A stretch of 64,000 nt of DNA from Streptomonospora salina (GTDB taxonomy: Bacteria; Actinomycetota; Actinomycetes; Streptosporangiales; Streptosporangiaceae): contig NZ_JACHLY010000001.1 of assembly GCF_014204715.1 (NCBI RefSeq), forward strand, positions 2,201,001-2,265,000, given 5' to 3'. Shown one piece after another: positions 23,950 through 31,727 of the stretch. The notes beneath the pieces were generated by a model that was not told the origin of the DNA, did no database searches, and worked only from the letters and a program-made list of their open reading frames with translations. The first letter of the stretch is position 1. The number at the start of each line of letters is the position of its first letter. A program made the translations under genes and the position numbers.

Positions 23950-24453
23950 GTGAGTACGATGACGCCCATGTCCGCTGAAGACGAGGGAGTACGCTGGCTC
24001 GACGCCGAAGAGCAGGCGATGTGGCGCCACCTGCTGCGCGCCGAGTCCCGCATCGAGGAAGAGCTGGACCGCGACCTGCAGACCCGCAACGGCATCGGCC
24101 TGATCGAGTTCGGCATCCTCGTGGCCCTGTCCGAGGCGCCCGGAGCCCGCATGCGCATGCGGGTCCTGGCCGACAGCGTCATCGTCTCCAAGAGCCGCCT
24201 GTCGCACCAGATCACCCGACTGGAACGCACGGGCTACGTCCGCCGCGAGCCCTGCGAGGAGGACCGCCGCGGCTACTGGGCGATCCTCACCGACGACGGG
24301 CTCGCGATACTGCGGGGCTCCGCCAAGGGCCACGTCGCCCGCGTGCGCGAGCGCGTGTTCGACCGGCTCACCCGCGACCAGGTCCGGCAACTGTCCGCGA
24401 TCATGCGCACCCTCGAAGCCGACGACGGCCCGGCGGGCGCGGCCGGGGGCTGA
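23950..24453 (+). CDS. MarR-family regulator (MhqR-like)
   Basis: A 167-residue winged-helix regulator. The DNA-binding region lies at ~50-110 (IEFGILVALSEAPGARMRM, VSKSRLSHQITRLERTGYV, RREPCEEDRRGYWAILTDDG), including the beta-wing with DRRG. I prefer the GTG at 23950, with GAGGGCGG just upstream; ATGs at 23959 and 23968 are alternatives. As third gene of the dioxygenase-esterase operon it most likely binds the palindrome at 22182-22197. A cysteine (C in EPCEED) sits in the wing, but whether it is the redox sensor is unknown. Confidence 0.88.
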   Translation: MSTMTPMSAEDEGVRWLDAEEQAMWRHLLRAESRIEEELDRDLQTRNGIGLIEFGILVALSEAPGARMRMRVLADSVIVSKSRLSHQITRLERTGYVRREPCEEDRRGYWAILTDDGLAILRGSAKGHVARVRERVFDRLTRDQVRQLSAIMRTLEADDGPAGAAGG

Positions 24454-24519
24454 GGCGGCCGTCCTCCGCCTCGCGCCACCGGCCGTCCCGCGCGGCTGCG
24501 TTCCGGGCCCCGCCGCGTG

Positions 24520-25089
24520 TCAGGGCCGGCGGCCCAGGAAGGCCATCAGCCGGTCCTGCTCGGACGCGGAGGCGTCCACGGTGACCTCGGCGCCGCAGAC
24601 CCCCTCCATCCGGAGGCTGTCCCCCAGCCCGTGCGCCATCTCCCGGATGCGGGGCAGCTCGTCGGCGGGCAGCGTCTCGTCCTGCCCGGTGGCCCGGGCG
24701 AGGTCCCAGGAGTGCACGACCAGGTCGAAACCGAGGAAGTCGTCGACGGTCGAAGCGACGCTGAGGCGGCCGAAGTAGCCGTCGTACTCCCTGGACGCCT
24801 GCTCGGGGTCGTCCAGGATCTCCTCCATGGCCGCGCGTACCTCGTGCCACGCCGCCACCGGGTCCTCGTCGGGCGACTGCGACGCCTCGATGTCGATGCC
24901 GACCTGGCTCGGCATGCGCGTATGGTTGCCGATCATGTGGCGCAGCAGATCGCGGGCGTTCCACTCCGCGCACGGCGTGGGCGCCTCCCACCCTCCTGCG
25001 GGCACGCCCTCCACCCGCCGGGTGAACTCAGCGGCCAGCTTGCGATAGCGCTCGGCGACCTGTGCGGTATCCCGATTCGATGTGTCCAT
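24520..25089 (-). CDS. TIGR03086 family metal-binding protein (DinB-like fold)
   Basis: A 189-residue protein of the DinB/mycothiol-dependent maleylpyruvate isomerase superfamily, TIGR03086 group. Motifs: the N-terminal helix with GVPAGGWEAPTPCAEWNARD, the first metal His in LLRHMIGNH (~50), and the second-site His with Asp in DLVVHSWDLARATGQ (~123-137). Such proteins are probably mycothiol-linked or bind metal, without a defined reaction. The ATG at 25089 has GGGGG upstream. Its first 62 bases overlap the end of the AraC gene on the same strand, an unusually long overlap. Confidence 0.85.
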   Translation of the reverse strand: MDTSNRDTAQVAERYRKLAAEFTRRVEGVPAGGWEAPTPCAEWNARDLLRHMIGNHTRMPSQVGIDIEASQSPDEDPVAAWHEVRAAMEEILDDPEQASREYDGYFGRLSVASTVDDFLGFDLVVHSWDLARATGQDETLPADELPRIREMAHGLGDSLRMEGVCGAEVTVDASASEQDRLMAFLGRRP

Positions 25090-25939
25090 ACCCCCGATTC
25101 TCTCCCGCGACCCCGCGCGCGGTCATGTACGGATCGGACACGAGCGCCGGCCCGGCACCGGCACCCAACGCACCGGGCGGGCCGGAACCGCCGTGCCCGC
25201 CGCCCCGCGCGGCGGGGCGGCCGGTGAGCTCGTGCGGACCGGCGCCGCCGAGGTCGCGGCACTCGCGGTGCAGGTGCGACTGGTCGGTGAATCCGGCGTC
25301 GTGCGCCAAGCCCGCCAGGTCGGCGGGGGCCGCCGGGCGGCGTGCCAGGCGCAGGAACCGCTGGAGGCGGAGAATGCGGCGCAGCAGGGCGGGCCCGTAG
25401 CCGAACGCGGACGTGCAGCGCCGGTGCAGCTGGCGCTCGCTGAGCCCGGTTTCGGCGGCGAGCACAGCGACGGGGGTCGCGGGGTCGGCGGAAAGCATGC
25501 CGACGACCGCCGCGGCCACCGGGTCGGCGGGCGGTGCGCCGCGCTGCCGGCGGCGCACCAGGTCTTCGAGCACGGCCACGCGTTCGGTGTCCGTGCGGGC
25601 GCCGCCGAGGCGTTCGAGCAGCCTGCGCCGCTCCCCCGAACCCAGCACGTCCTCGATGGGCACGCGCCGCTCGCGGGCGTCGGCGGTGTCCATCCCCAGC
25701 AGCGGTCCGGCGCGCCCCGGCCGGAACCGGACGCCCGCCGCCACCGCGCCGCCCCCGAGGGAGAACGTCCATCCGGTGGTCTCCGGTCCGCACACCACGA
25801 CCCGCCCGCCCTCGGTCCACAGCAGGTCGACGCAGCCGTCGGGCACCAGCCGCTGACGGCCCTCGATGCGCGCGGACCAGTGCAGCAGCAGATCGCCGGC
25901 GAGGTCCCCGGGGACGGCGGCGGGCGTGTACCGGGTCAT
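25028..25939 (-). CDS. AraC-family regulator with DUF6597-type N-terminal domain
   Basis: A 303-residue transcription activator. The N-terminal half (~15-100) has DLLLHWSARIEGRQRLVPDG and CVDLLW with GPETTGWTFSLGGG, the fold common in DUF6597-type AraC proteins. Two helix-turn-helices lie at ~165-255 (VAVLAAETGLSERQLHRRC and LAGLAHDAGFTDQSHLHREC). GGGAG precedes the ATG at 25939. The C-terminal ~45 residues are low complexity and run 62 bases into the next gene; a normal relative would end earlier, so the stop may have been lost (inference). Confidence 0.85.
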   Translation of the reverse strand: MTRYTPAAVPGDLAGDLLLHWSARIEGRQRLVPDGCVDLLWTEGGRVVVCGPETTGWTFSLGGGAVAAGVRFRPGRAGPLLGMDTADARERRVPIEDVLGSGERRRLLERLGGARTDTERVAVLEDLVRRRQRGAPPADPVAAAVVGMLSADPATPVAVLAAETGLSERQLHRRCTSAFGYGPALLRRILRLQRFLRLARRPAAPADLAGLAHDAGFTDQSHLHRECRDLGGAGPHELTGRPAARGGGHGGSGPPGALGAGAGPALVSDPYMTARGVAGENRGYGHIESGYRTGRRALSQAGR

Positions 25940-26295
25940 CGGACGCGCTCCCTTCGCTGCGTCGCCGGGCTCGCGGATCCGGCCTGCGCACGTCCCTCCG
26001 GCGGTGCGGCGGGGGCCGTGTGCGCCTCCGCGCGGGGCGGAGGGGCGAACGCCCGAGCCCGCCGGGGGTCCGGTCGGACACGGCGGGCGGGCACCCGGCG
26101 GTCTCCACGGCGGCGGGATCCGCCGCACCCGCTGCGGCCCGGCCGAACACGCGCCCCGCACCGCCGGGCGGGCCCCGCAGCCCCTTCCGGTCGTGCTTCG
26201 CGGCTCGTGCGGGGCCGGATTCGCGCGCCGACGGCGGGTGTCCGAGACTGTTGCGACGACGGCAGCCGATCCGGACCTGGGAGGGCCGAGGGCCG

Positions 26296-27174
26296 ATGCC
26301 CGAACACGACACCGCCGGCGGCGCCGCGCACGCCGGCGCCCTCGAACCGCACCTGCTGGCGATCAGCGACCTGCACGTGTCCCATAGCGGCAACCGCGAG
26401 GTGCTGGAAGGGCTGCACCCCGGCACCTCCGGGGACTGGCTGATCGTGGCCGGCGACGTCGGCGAACTGCCCTCCGACGTCGAGTGGGCGCTGGGCCTGC
26501 TGCGCGGACGCTTCGCCGAAGTGGTGTGGGTCCCCGGCAACCACGAGCTGTGGACGACCCCGCGCGACCCCCGCCAGTTGCGCGGCGTCCACCGCTATGA
26601 GCAGCTGGTGGACATCTGCCGGGACCTGGGGGTGCACACCCCCGAGGACCCGTACCCCGTATGGCGGGGCGCAGGCGGCCCGGTCACGGTCGTGCCGCTG
26701 TTCACTCTCTACGACTACACCTTCCGCCCTCCCGGCACCTCCACGAAGGAGGAAGGCCTGGCATACGCCCACAGCACGGGCGTGGTGTGCACCGACGAGT
26801 TCATGCTGCACCCCGATCCCTACCCCAGTCTCGACGCGTGGTGCCGGGCGCGCCTGGAGTACAGCGAGCGCCGGCTCGCCGAGGTCGGCGGGCCGACGGT
26901 CCTGGTCGACCACTATCCCCTGGTGCGCGATCCCACCGACGTCCTGTACTACCCCGAGTTCGCCCAGTGGTGCGGCACTGTGCACACCGCGGACTGGCAC
27001 ACGAAGTACGACGCCGCCGCGGTCGTCTACGGCCATCTGCACATCCCGCGGGTCACCCACCACGACGGGGTGCGGTTCCAGGAAGTGTCGGTGGGCTACC
27101 CGCGCGAGTGGAAGCGCCGCCCGGTCCCCGACGACCGACTCTACCGCGTGCTTCCCGCACCGGACCGGGACTGA
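26296..27174 (+). CDS. calcineurin-like metallophosphoesterase
   Basis: A 292-residue metallophosphoesterase. The metal-binding motifs occur in order: ISDLHVSH (D-x-H, ~23), VAGDVGE (GD, ~52), VPGNHELW (GNHE, ~80), VDHYP (~208) and YGHLHIP (GHxH, ~248). The ATG at 26296 has GGGAGGGCCGAGGG upstream. Streptomyces has similar predicted phosphohydrolases, often near phosphopantetheinyl transferase genes; no such neighbour is seen here. The substrate is unknown. Confidence 0.88.
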   Translation: MPEHDTAGGAAHAGALEPHLLAISDLHVSHSGNREVLEGLHPGTSGDWLIVAGDVGELPSDVEWALGLLRGRFAEVVWVPGNHELWTTPRDPRQLRGVHRYEQLVDICRDLGVHTPEDPYPVWRGAGGPVTVVPLFTLYDYTFRPPGTSTKEEGLAYAHSTGVVCTDEFMLHPDPYPSLDAWCRARLEYSERRLAEVGGPTVLVDHYPLVRDPTDVLYYPEFAQWCGTVHTADWHTKYDAAAVVYGHLHIPRVTHHDGVRFQEVSVGYPREWKRRPVPDDRLYRVLPAPDRD

Positions 27175-27236
27175 CCGGCGCCGCTCGCGCTCCTGGTCAC
27201 CGGGCCGCCCGGCACGGGCCACGACTGGACACCCGT

Positions 27237-27252
27237 TCGAACGTGTGTTCGC
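27237..27252 (+). promoter_or_regulatory. LexA (SOS) box-like site
   Basis: tcgaacgtgtgttcgc matches the actinobacterial/Bacillus-type CGAAC-N4-GTTCG LexA box with perfect 5-bp arms, 9 bases upstream of the radical SAM start codon. This position would block transcription of that gene until DNA damage. Confidence 0.7.
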
Positions 27253-27261
27253 ATAGAAGGC

Positions 27262-28854
27262 ATGCGTTGGGAATCCTTGCGTGACCGGAACGACGACCCC
27301 GCGTTGTTCGACCGCGCCGACGTCGCACCCGGGCCCGGCTCGGAGCGCGGCACGGGGCGGGCCGGATTGAGCGAGCCCGGACCGGGGCCGGTACTCGGCG
27401 GTGAGGGCGGCGACGCCGTGGCAGTGGAGATCCGGGCCCGCTCGATCGTCAACCGCGTGCCCGGCGAAGCCGCCGTTCCGTTCCGCTGGACCGTCAACCC
27501 GTACCGGGGGTGCAGCCATGCCTGCGTGTACTGCCTGTCCGGCGACACCCCGATCCTCATGGCCGACGGCCGGACCGCGCCCCTGGCCGGCATCCGGGTC
27601 GGCGATCGGATCTACGGAACACGGAGCGCCGGCGACCACCGGCGTTACACGCCGACGACGGTGCTGGCGCATTGGACGACGGAGAAGCGCGCGTACCGCA
27701 TCACGCTGGCGGACGGAACGGTCCTCGTCGCCAGTGGCGACCACCGCTTCCTCACCGTCCACGGCTGGAAGCACGTCACCGGTGCCGTGTCCGGCCACCG
27801 GCGGCGCCCGCATCTCGCCGAAGGCGCCGGGCTGCTGGGGCCCGGCGGGTCCGCGGACGCTCCCGGCGATCTCGACGGCGTCGCGCTGAACCCGGACACC
27901 CCGCTCGGCGTGGTGTCGATCGAGGACACCGGCGAGGTCCGAACCCTGTACGACATCACGACCGGCACCGGCGACTTCCTCGCGAACGGCGTGGTGAGCC
28001 ACAACTGCTTCGCCCGGCGCACCCACGAGTACCTCGACCTCGATTCCGGGCACGACTTCGATTCCACGATCATGGTCAAGGTCAACGCCGGCGAACTGCT
28101 GCGGCGCGAGCTGGCGAATCCGCGGTGGTCGGGCGAACCGATCGCGATGGGCACCAACACCGACCCGTACCAGCGGGCCGAGGGCCGGTACCGGCTGATG
28201 CCGGAGATCATCGCGGCTCTGCGCGACTTCGCCAACCCGTTCTCCGTCCTCACCAAGGGCCGGCTGATCCTGCGCGACCTCGACCTCCTCGAACAGGCCT
28301 CCCGGGTCACCGACGTCGGGCTGGCGGTATCGGTGGGCTCTCTCGACGACCGGGTGTGGCGTTCGGTCGAGCCCGGAACGCCGCGCCCGGCCTCCCGGCT
28401 GGACGTCGTCCGCCGCTGCGCCGATCGCGGGTTGAACTGCTCGGTGCTGATGGCACCGATCCTGCCGGGGCTGACCGACTCCGCCGAGCGGATCGAGGCC
28501 ACCGTCGCCGCGATCGCCGAGTCCGGCGCGACGAGCCTCACCCCGATCGTGCTGCACCTGCGCCCCGGCGCGCGGGAGTGGTACCTGCAGTGGCTGGCCC
28601 GCGAGTATCCGCACCTGGTGCCGACGTACCGCGAGCTGTACGGGCGCGGCGCCTACGCCCCCCGGGACTACCGCGACCTGATCGGTGCGCGGGTCCGCGA
28701 CGCCGCCCGCCGCCACGGCCTTGCGCAGCCGCCCGGGGACGGAGGCAGCGGCGGCGGGACCCGCCACCGCCCCGCTGCCCCGGAGGATCCGCCGGCGGGG
28801 CGGAGCGGCCCGCCTTCTGGATACGGCGAGCAGCTTCCGCTGCTGGGAACGTGA
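27262..28854 (+). CDS. Rv2578c-family radical SAM protein interrupted by a mini-intein
   Basis: A 530-residue precursor whose mature ~372-residue form is an SPL-like radical SAM protein of the Rv2578c family. The 4Fe-4S motif reads CSHACVY then an in-frame intein then CFARRTHEYLD, so splicing restores C-x3-C-x2-C. Later family features are MGTNTDPYQRAEGRYRLMP (~300), LTKGRLILRDLDLL and VLMAPILPGLTD. The intein (residues 91-248) begins CLSGDTPILM and ends GVVSHN; the +1 extein residue is the third cluster cysteine. A LexA-like box lies 9 bases before the ATG; the closeness of box and start, and AGAAGG next to the ATG, leave the ribosome-binding site unusual. The reaction is unknown; a link to DNA-damage responses is inferred from the box. 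Confidence 0.92.
   Translation: MRWESLRDRNDDPALFDRADVAPGPGSERGTGRAGLSEPGPGPVLGGEGGDAVAVEIRARSIVNRVPGEAAVPFRWTVNPYRGCSHACVYCLSGDTPILMADGRTAPLAGIRVGDRIYGTRSAGDHRRYTPTTVLAHWTTEKRAYRITLADGTVLVASGDHRFLTVHGWKHVTGAVSGHRRRPHLAEGAGLLGPGGSADAPGDLDGVALNPDTPLGVVSIEDTGEVRTLYDITTGTGDFLANGVVSHNCFARRTHEYLDLDSGHDFDSTIMVKVNAGELLRRELANPRWSGEPIAMGTNTDPYQRAEGRYRLMPEIIAALRDFANPFSVLTKGRLILRDLDLLEQASRVTDVGLAVSVGSLDDRVWRSVEPGTPRPASRLDVVRRCADRGLNCSVLMAPILPGLTDSAERIEATVAAIAESGATSLTPIVLHLRPGAREWYLQWLAREYPHLVPTYRELYGRGAYAPRDYRDLIGARVRDAARRHGLAQPPGDGGSGGGTRHRPAAPEDPPAGRSGPPSGYGEQLPLLGT
27532..28005 (+). other. mini-intein (158 residues, no homing endonuclease)
   Basis: Hedgehog/intein domain within the radical SAM gene. 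Block A: CLSGDTPILMADG (Cys1 nucleophile). Block B: LVASGDHRFLTVHGWK with the T/SGDHxF histidine. Blocks F/G: RTLYDITTGTGDFLANGVVSHN, with penultimate His, terminal Asn and following Cys. All splicing residues are present and no endonuclease (LAGLIDADG) segment fits in the ~60-residue linker. It should be a functional cis-splicing mini-intein. Confidence 0.9.
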
Positions 28855-29077
28855 CGGAGCGCGTCCGCCCACCGCTGACTCGGAACCGAACACGTACGGT
28901 AAAAACCCCGATCCCGCACACACCTCGGAAGACTCCCTCGACATCCGGGTTTATCTGCGGCAATGTCCGATCCATGCCATCTCCACACGGGCGGTTCACC
29001 GAACCCCGACCCTCCGCCGGTTCCTCACACTGGGTGACGACCGAGTCGTCCCCGCGGGGATCCACGAAGGAGGAACC

Positions 29078-29653
29078 ATGTCCGTGTTCACCGCCGCCTC
29101 CCGCCGCACCGCCGGCCTGCGCACCGCCGCCGTAGCGGGGGCCGCCCTGCCCGCCCTGGTGGCGGGCGCGCCGCTCGCCGCGGCGGACCCCGGCGGATAC
29201 GCGTCCGCCGAATCGGTGCCGGCATGCGAAAGCCACCACGTCAAAGTCATCGAGAACGGCCGTCACGGCGCCGCCGGCACCATCGCCTTCGAGCTCGCGC
29301 TGCTGCACATATTCGACGGCAGCGGCGCGTGCCTGATGCCCGGTTCGGTGGATGTGCGCTGGATCGATGTCGACGGCGAGCAGGTCGGTTCCTGGGCGGT
29401 CCAACGCGGCGAACCGGGCGAACCGTTCGTGCTCGACGAGGGCGAATCCGCCGAGTTCACCATGTACCACCACCGCGCCCGCAACCACGATCCCCAGGAG
29501 TGCGAACCGACCGAGGTCTACGGAATCGAGTACTTCGTCGGCCCGGACGGTGAAGGCGGGCGCGCGGGCATGGGGCCGGGCATCTACGTCTGCGCCGACA
29601 CCGAGATCGAGGGCACCAGCCTGTCGCCGGTGACACCCGGCCCGCACGACTGA
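29078..29653 (+). CDS. secreted DUF4232-like protein
   Basis: A 191-residue exported protein with a signal peptide (basic SRRTAGLRT, then AAVAGAALPALVAGAPLAAA, cleavage after about residue 37). The mature part resembles DUF4232: four cysteines (VPACESHH, GACLMPG, PQECEPT, YVCADTE), an immunoglobulin-like beta pattern and the VRWIDVDGEQVGSW and LDEGESAEFTM strands. GAAGGAGG precedes the ATG. DUF4232 proteins are common secreted or lipid-anchored proteins in actinomycetes, function unknown. A palindromic hairpin follows. Confidence 0.75.
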   Translation: MSVFTAASRRTAGLRTAAVAGAALPALVAGAPLAAADPGGYASAESVPACESHHVKVIENGRHGAAGTIAFELALLHIFDGSGACLMPGSVDVRWIDVDGEQVGSWAVQRGEPGEPFVLDEGESAEFTMYHHRARNHDPQECEPTEVYGIEYFVGPDGEGGRAGMGPGIYVCADTEIEGTSLSPVTPGPHD

Positions 29654-29687
29654 CCGTTTCCGGCGCCACGCGCGACGGCGGGCGGAC

Positions 29688-29715
29688 GGCCCGTGGCCGG
29701 ATCCGGCCACGGGCC
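29688..29715 (+). terminator. palindromic hairpin after the DUF4232 gene
   Basis: A perfect 28-bp palindrome: ggcccgtggccgg, at, ccggccacgggcc, starting 35 bases after the DUF4232 stop codon. Confidence 0.6.
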
Positions 29716-29800
29716 GCCATCCCCGCCCGGCCACCGGAGCGCCGACCCGAATCCGGCGCCGGAACTGTTGCCGTTCCGCCCTCTCCATGATTCACTATTC

Positions 29801-29830
29801 TTTGAATACACGACATCATGTATCTTCAAA
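29801..29830. promoter_or_regulatory. imperfect inverted repeat at the ICMT-like gene promoter
   Basis: tttgaataca ... tgtatcttcaaa: arms TTTGAA/TTCAAA and TACA/TGTA with a 2-base offset in one arm, just ahead of the AAAGGA ribosome-binding site. The region is locally A/T-rich. Possible operator. Confidence 0.4.
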
Positions 29831-29841
29831 GGACGGAACCC

Positions 29842-30438
29842 GTGGCCTGGATCGCACTGGCGTACTTCACCGCCCTCCTCGTGATCGCCTTCGGGGTGCA
29901 GTCGTGGCGCCACCGCCGCCGGACCGGCGACTCCGGACTGCGCATGGACGCCGCCCCCGGCAGCGTCCAGTGGTGGGGGAAAGCCGCCTTCGCCGCCGCG
30001 CTCGTAGCCGGATTCGCCGCGCCCGTCGCCGCCCTGCTGGGCATGCCCGCCCTGTTCGATTCCGGCGCCGCGTCCGCCGCCGGAATCGCGATCCTCACCC
30101 TCGCTCTGGCCGCCGTCCCCCTCGCCCAGGGCTCGATGCGCTCGTCCTGGCGCGTGGGCGTCGACAGCGGCGAGCACACCGACCTCGTGACCGACGGCCC
30201 GTTCCGCCTCGTGCGCAACGCGATCTTCAGCATCGTCGCGGCGGTCTTCGCCGGCATGCTGCTCCTGGTCCCCAACCCCGTCGCGGCGCTCGGGCTCGTC
30301 CTCGCGGTCGCCGCGGTACAGATCCAGGTCCGCCTGGTCGAAGAGCCCTACCTGCTGGACACCCACGGCGGCGCCTACCGCGACTACGCCGCACGCACCG
30401 GCCGCTTCGTTCCGCTCGTCGGCCGCCTGCGCCCGTGA
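29842..30438 (+). CDS. isoprenylcysteine carboxyl methyltransferase (ICMT)-like membrane protein
   Basis: A 198-residue membrane protein of the ICMT/PEMT superfamily (SAM-dependent methyltransferases of lipids or prenylated substrates). Hydrophobic segments lie near ~3-22, ~47-70, ~80-100 and ~135-158. The conserved C-terminal catalytic region reads LVTDGPFRLVRNAIFSI (usual GPYRxVRNPxY, here with N-A-I in place of N-P-x), LVEEPYLLDTHGGAYRDYAART and GRFVPLVGR. I chose the GTG at 29842 because AAAGGACGG stands 6 bases upstream; an ATG eight codons earlier lies inside the inverted repeat. Confidence 0.82.
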   Translation: MAWIALAYFTALLVIAFGVQSWRHRRRTGDSGLRMDAAPGSVQWWGKAAFAAALVAGFAAPVAALLGMPALFDSGAASAAGIAILTLALAAVPLAQGSMRSSWRVGVDSGEHTDLVTDGPFRLVRNAIFSIVAAVFAGMLLLVPNPVAALGLVLAVAAVQIQVRLVEEPYLLDTHGGAYRDYAARTGRFVPLVGRLRP

Positions 30439-30512
30439 GGAACCGCCGACGCGGCGGCCCCGTTCCCGCAGGGCGGCCGGCCGGGCGGATCCGGCGGGAT
30501 TAGCATCGACGT

Positions 30513-31613
30513 GTGGCCCCATCGCGCCCCGATCACGACCCGCGGCCCGCTGCGCCGGCGCCGGCGGGTGATGCCGGGCGGCCCGGTTCCGGCACCGCCC
30601 GGCCCGAGCACACCGGCGACACCCCCGCGGCCCCTGAACGGTCACCGGAGGCGGATCCGGCGCCGGCTCCTGTGGCGGTTCCCGAGGCGGATGCGGCCAA
30701 AGCGGCGCTGTTCGACGAGCAGCGCCCCCGGATGCTGGGGCTGGCCTACCGGATGCTCGGCTCCGCGGCCGAGGCCGAGGACGCCGTGCAGGACGCGTAC
30801 CTGCGCTGGAACGCCGCCGACACCGCCGCCGTCCGGGTACCCGCGGCCTGGCTGACCAAGGTCGTCACGAACCTCTGCCTGAATCGGCTCACATCGGCAC
30901 AAGCGACCCGCGAGAGCTACATCGGCCCGTGGCTGCCCGAGCCCGTGCTGATCGACGACGGCGCGCTGGGCCCGCTGGAGACCGCCGAACAGCGCGACTC
31001 GGTGTCGGTGGGCGTGCTGGTCGTGCTCGAACGGCTCACCCCGCCCGAACGCGCCGTCTTCGTGCTGCGGGAGGCCTTCGGCCACACCCACCGCGAGATC
31101 GCCGACCTGCTCGACGTCGGCGAGGACCATTCGCGGCAGCTGCTGCGGCGCGCACGCGAGCACGTGAACGCGCCCCGGCGGCGCTTCGCCGCCGACACGG
31201 CGCAGCAGCGCCGGATCGTCGAACGGTTCTTCGCGGCGACCGTCCAGGGCGACGTGCGGGCGCTGGAGCGGATGCTCGCCGAGGACGCCGTCGCCTGGTC
31301 CGACGGCGGCGGCGCGACCCGGGCGGCGCGCCGCCCGATCTCCGGGCGCGCGAAGGTGGCGCGGTACCTGGCCGCTGTCGCCGCCCTTCCCGAAGCGGAG
31401 GGGCTCCGGGCCGAAGCCGCCGAAGTCAACGGCGAATCCGCGGGGGTGCTGCGGATCGGCGGCGAACTCATCGGTGTCGTGTGGCTGGAGGCCGACTCCG
31501 GCGGCCGCGTCGCGGCGGTGCGCGCCGTGCTGAATCCCGGGAAACTGGCGTACTTCGCGAGCCAGACCGGCACCGGCGCACACGGTGACGCGGACGGAGC
31601 CCCGGCGGACTGA
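30513..31613 (+). CDS. ECF41-type (SigJ-like) sigma factor
   Basis: A 366-residue extracytoplasmic-function sigma factor with C-terminal SnoaL-like extension. After a ~60-residue proline-rich N-terminus, sigma-2 is at ~65-135 (LFDEQRPRMLGLAYRMLGS, EDAVQDAYLRW), sigma-4 at ~165-225 (LTPPERAVFVLREAFGHTHREIA given in parts) and the extension at ~235-350. The extension has a VLNPGKLAYF segment, equivalent to the NPDKL motif of ECF41 factors. ECF41 sigmas have no anti-sigma; the extension itself modulates activity. A TAGCAT -10-like hexamer ends 6 bases before the GTG, so the mRNA may be leaderless. The next gene is an FAD oxidoreductase with a TGTCACA element upstream. Confidence 0.88.
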   Translation: MAPSRPDHDPRPAAPAPAGDAGRPGSGTARPEHTGDTPAAPERSPEADPAPAPVAVPEADAAKAALFDEQRPRMLGLAYRMLGSAAEAEDAVQDAYLRWNAADTAAVRVPAAWLTKVVTNLCLNRLTSAQATRESYIGPWLPEPVLIDDGALGPLETAEQRDSVSVGVLVVLERLTPPERAVFVLREAFGHTHREIADLLDVGEDHSRQLLRRAREHVNAPRRRFAADTAQQRRIVERFFAATVQGDVRALERMLAEDAVAWSDGGGATRAARRPISGRAKVARYLAAVAALPEAEGLRAEAAEVNGESAGVLRIGGELIGVVWLEADSGGRVAAVRAVLNPGKLAYFASQTGTGAHGDADGAPAD

Positions 31614-31632
31614 CCCCGCCCCGCACCGGAGC

Positions 31633-31665
31633 GTGTGACACGGGTCACCGATCCGACTGTCACAC
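31633..31665 (+). promoter_or_regulatory. TGTCACA element and inverted repeat before the oxidoreductase
   Basis: GTGTGACA (31633-31640) and TGTCACAC (31658-31665) form a perfect 8-bp inverted repeat with 17-base spacer. TGTCACA at 31658-31664 is the recalled -35 of ECF41-dependent promoters; 15 bases downstream stands CGGTTC, only a partial match to the expected CGTC -10. Confidence 0.5.
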
Positions 31666-31727
31666 GGCGCGCTCGCCACCGGTTCAACTTCCGAGGACCA
31701 CCGCAGGAACACGGAAGGGCAGGAACC

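Noticed and set aside
25936-28944. About 1000-codon minus-strand open frame over the metallophosphoesterase and radical SAM genes
   Set aside because: Low-complexity Arg/Val/Gly composition and no domain; it is the shadow of two recognisable genes on the plus strand.
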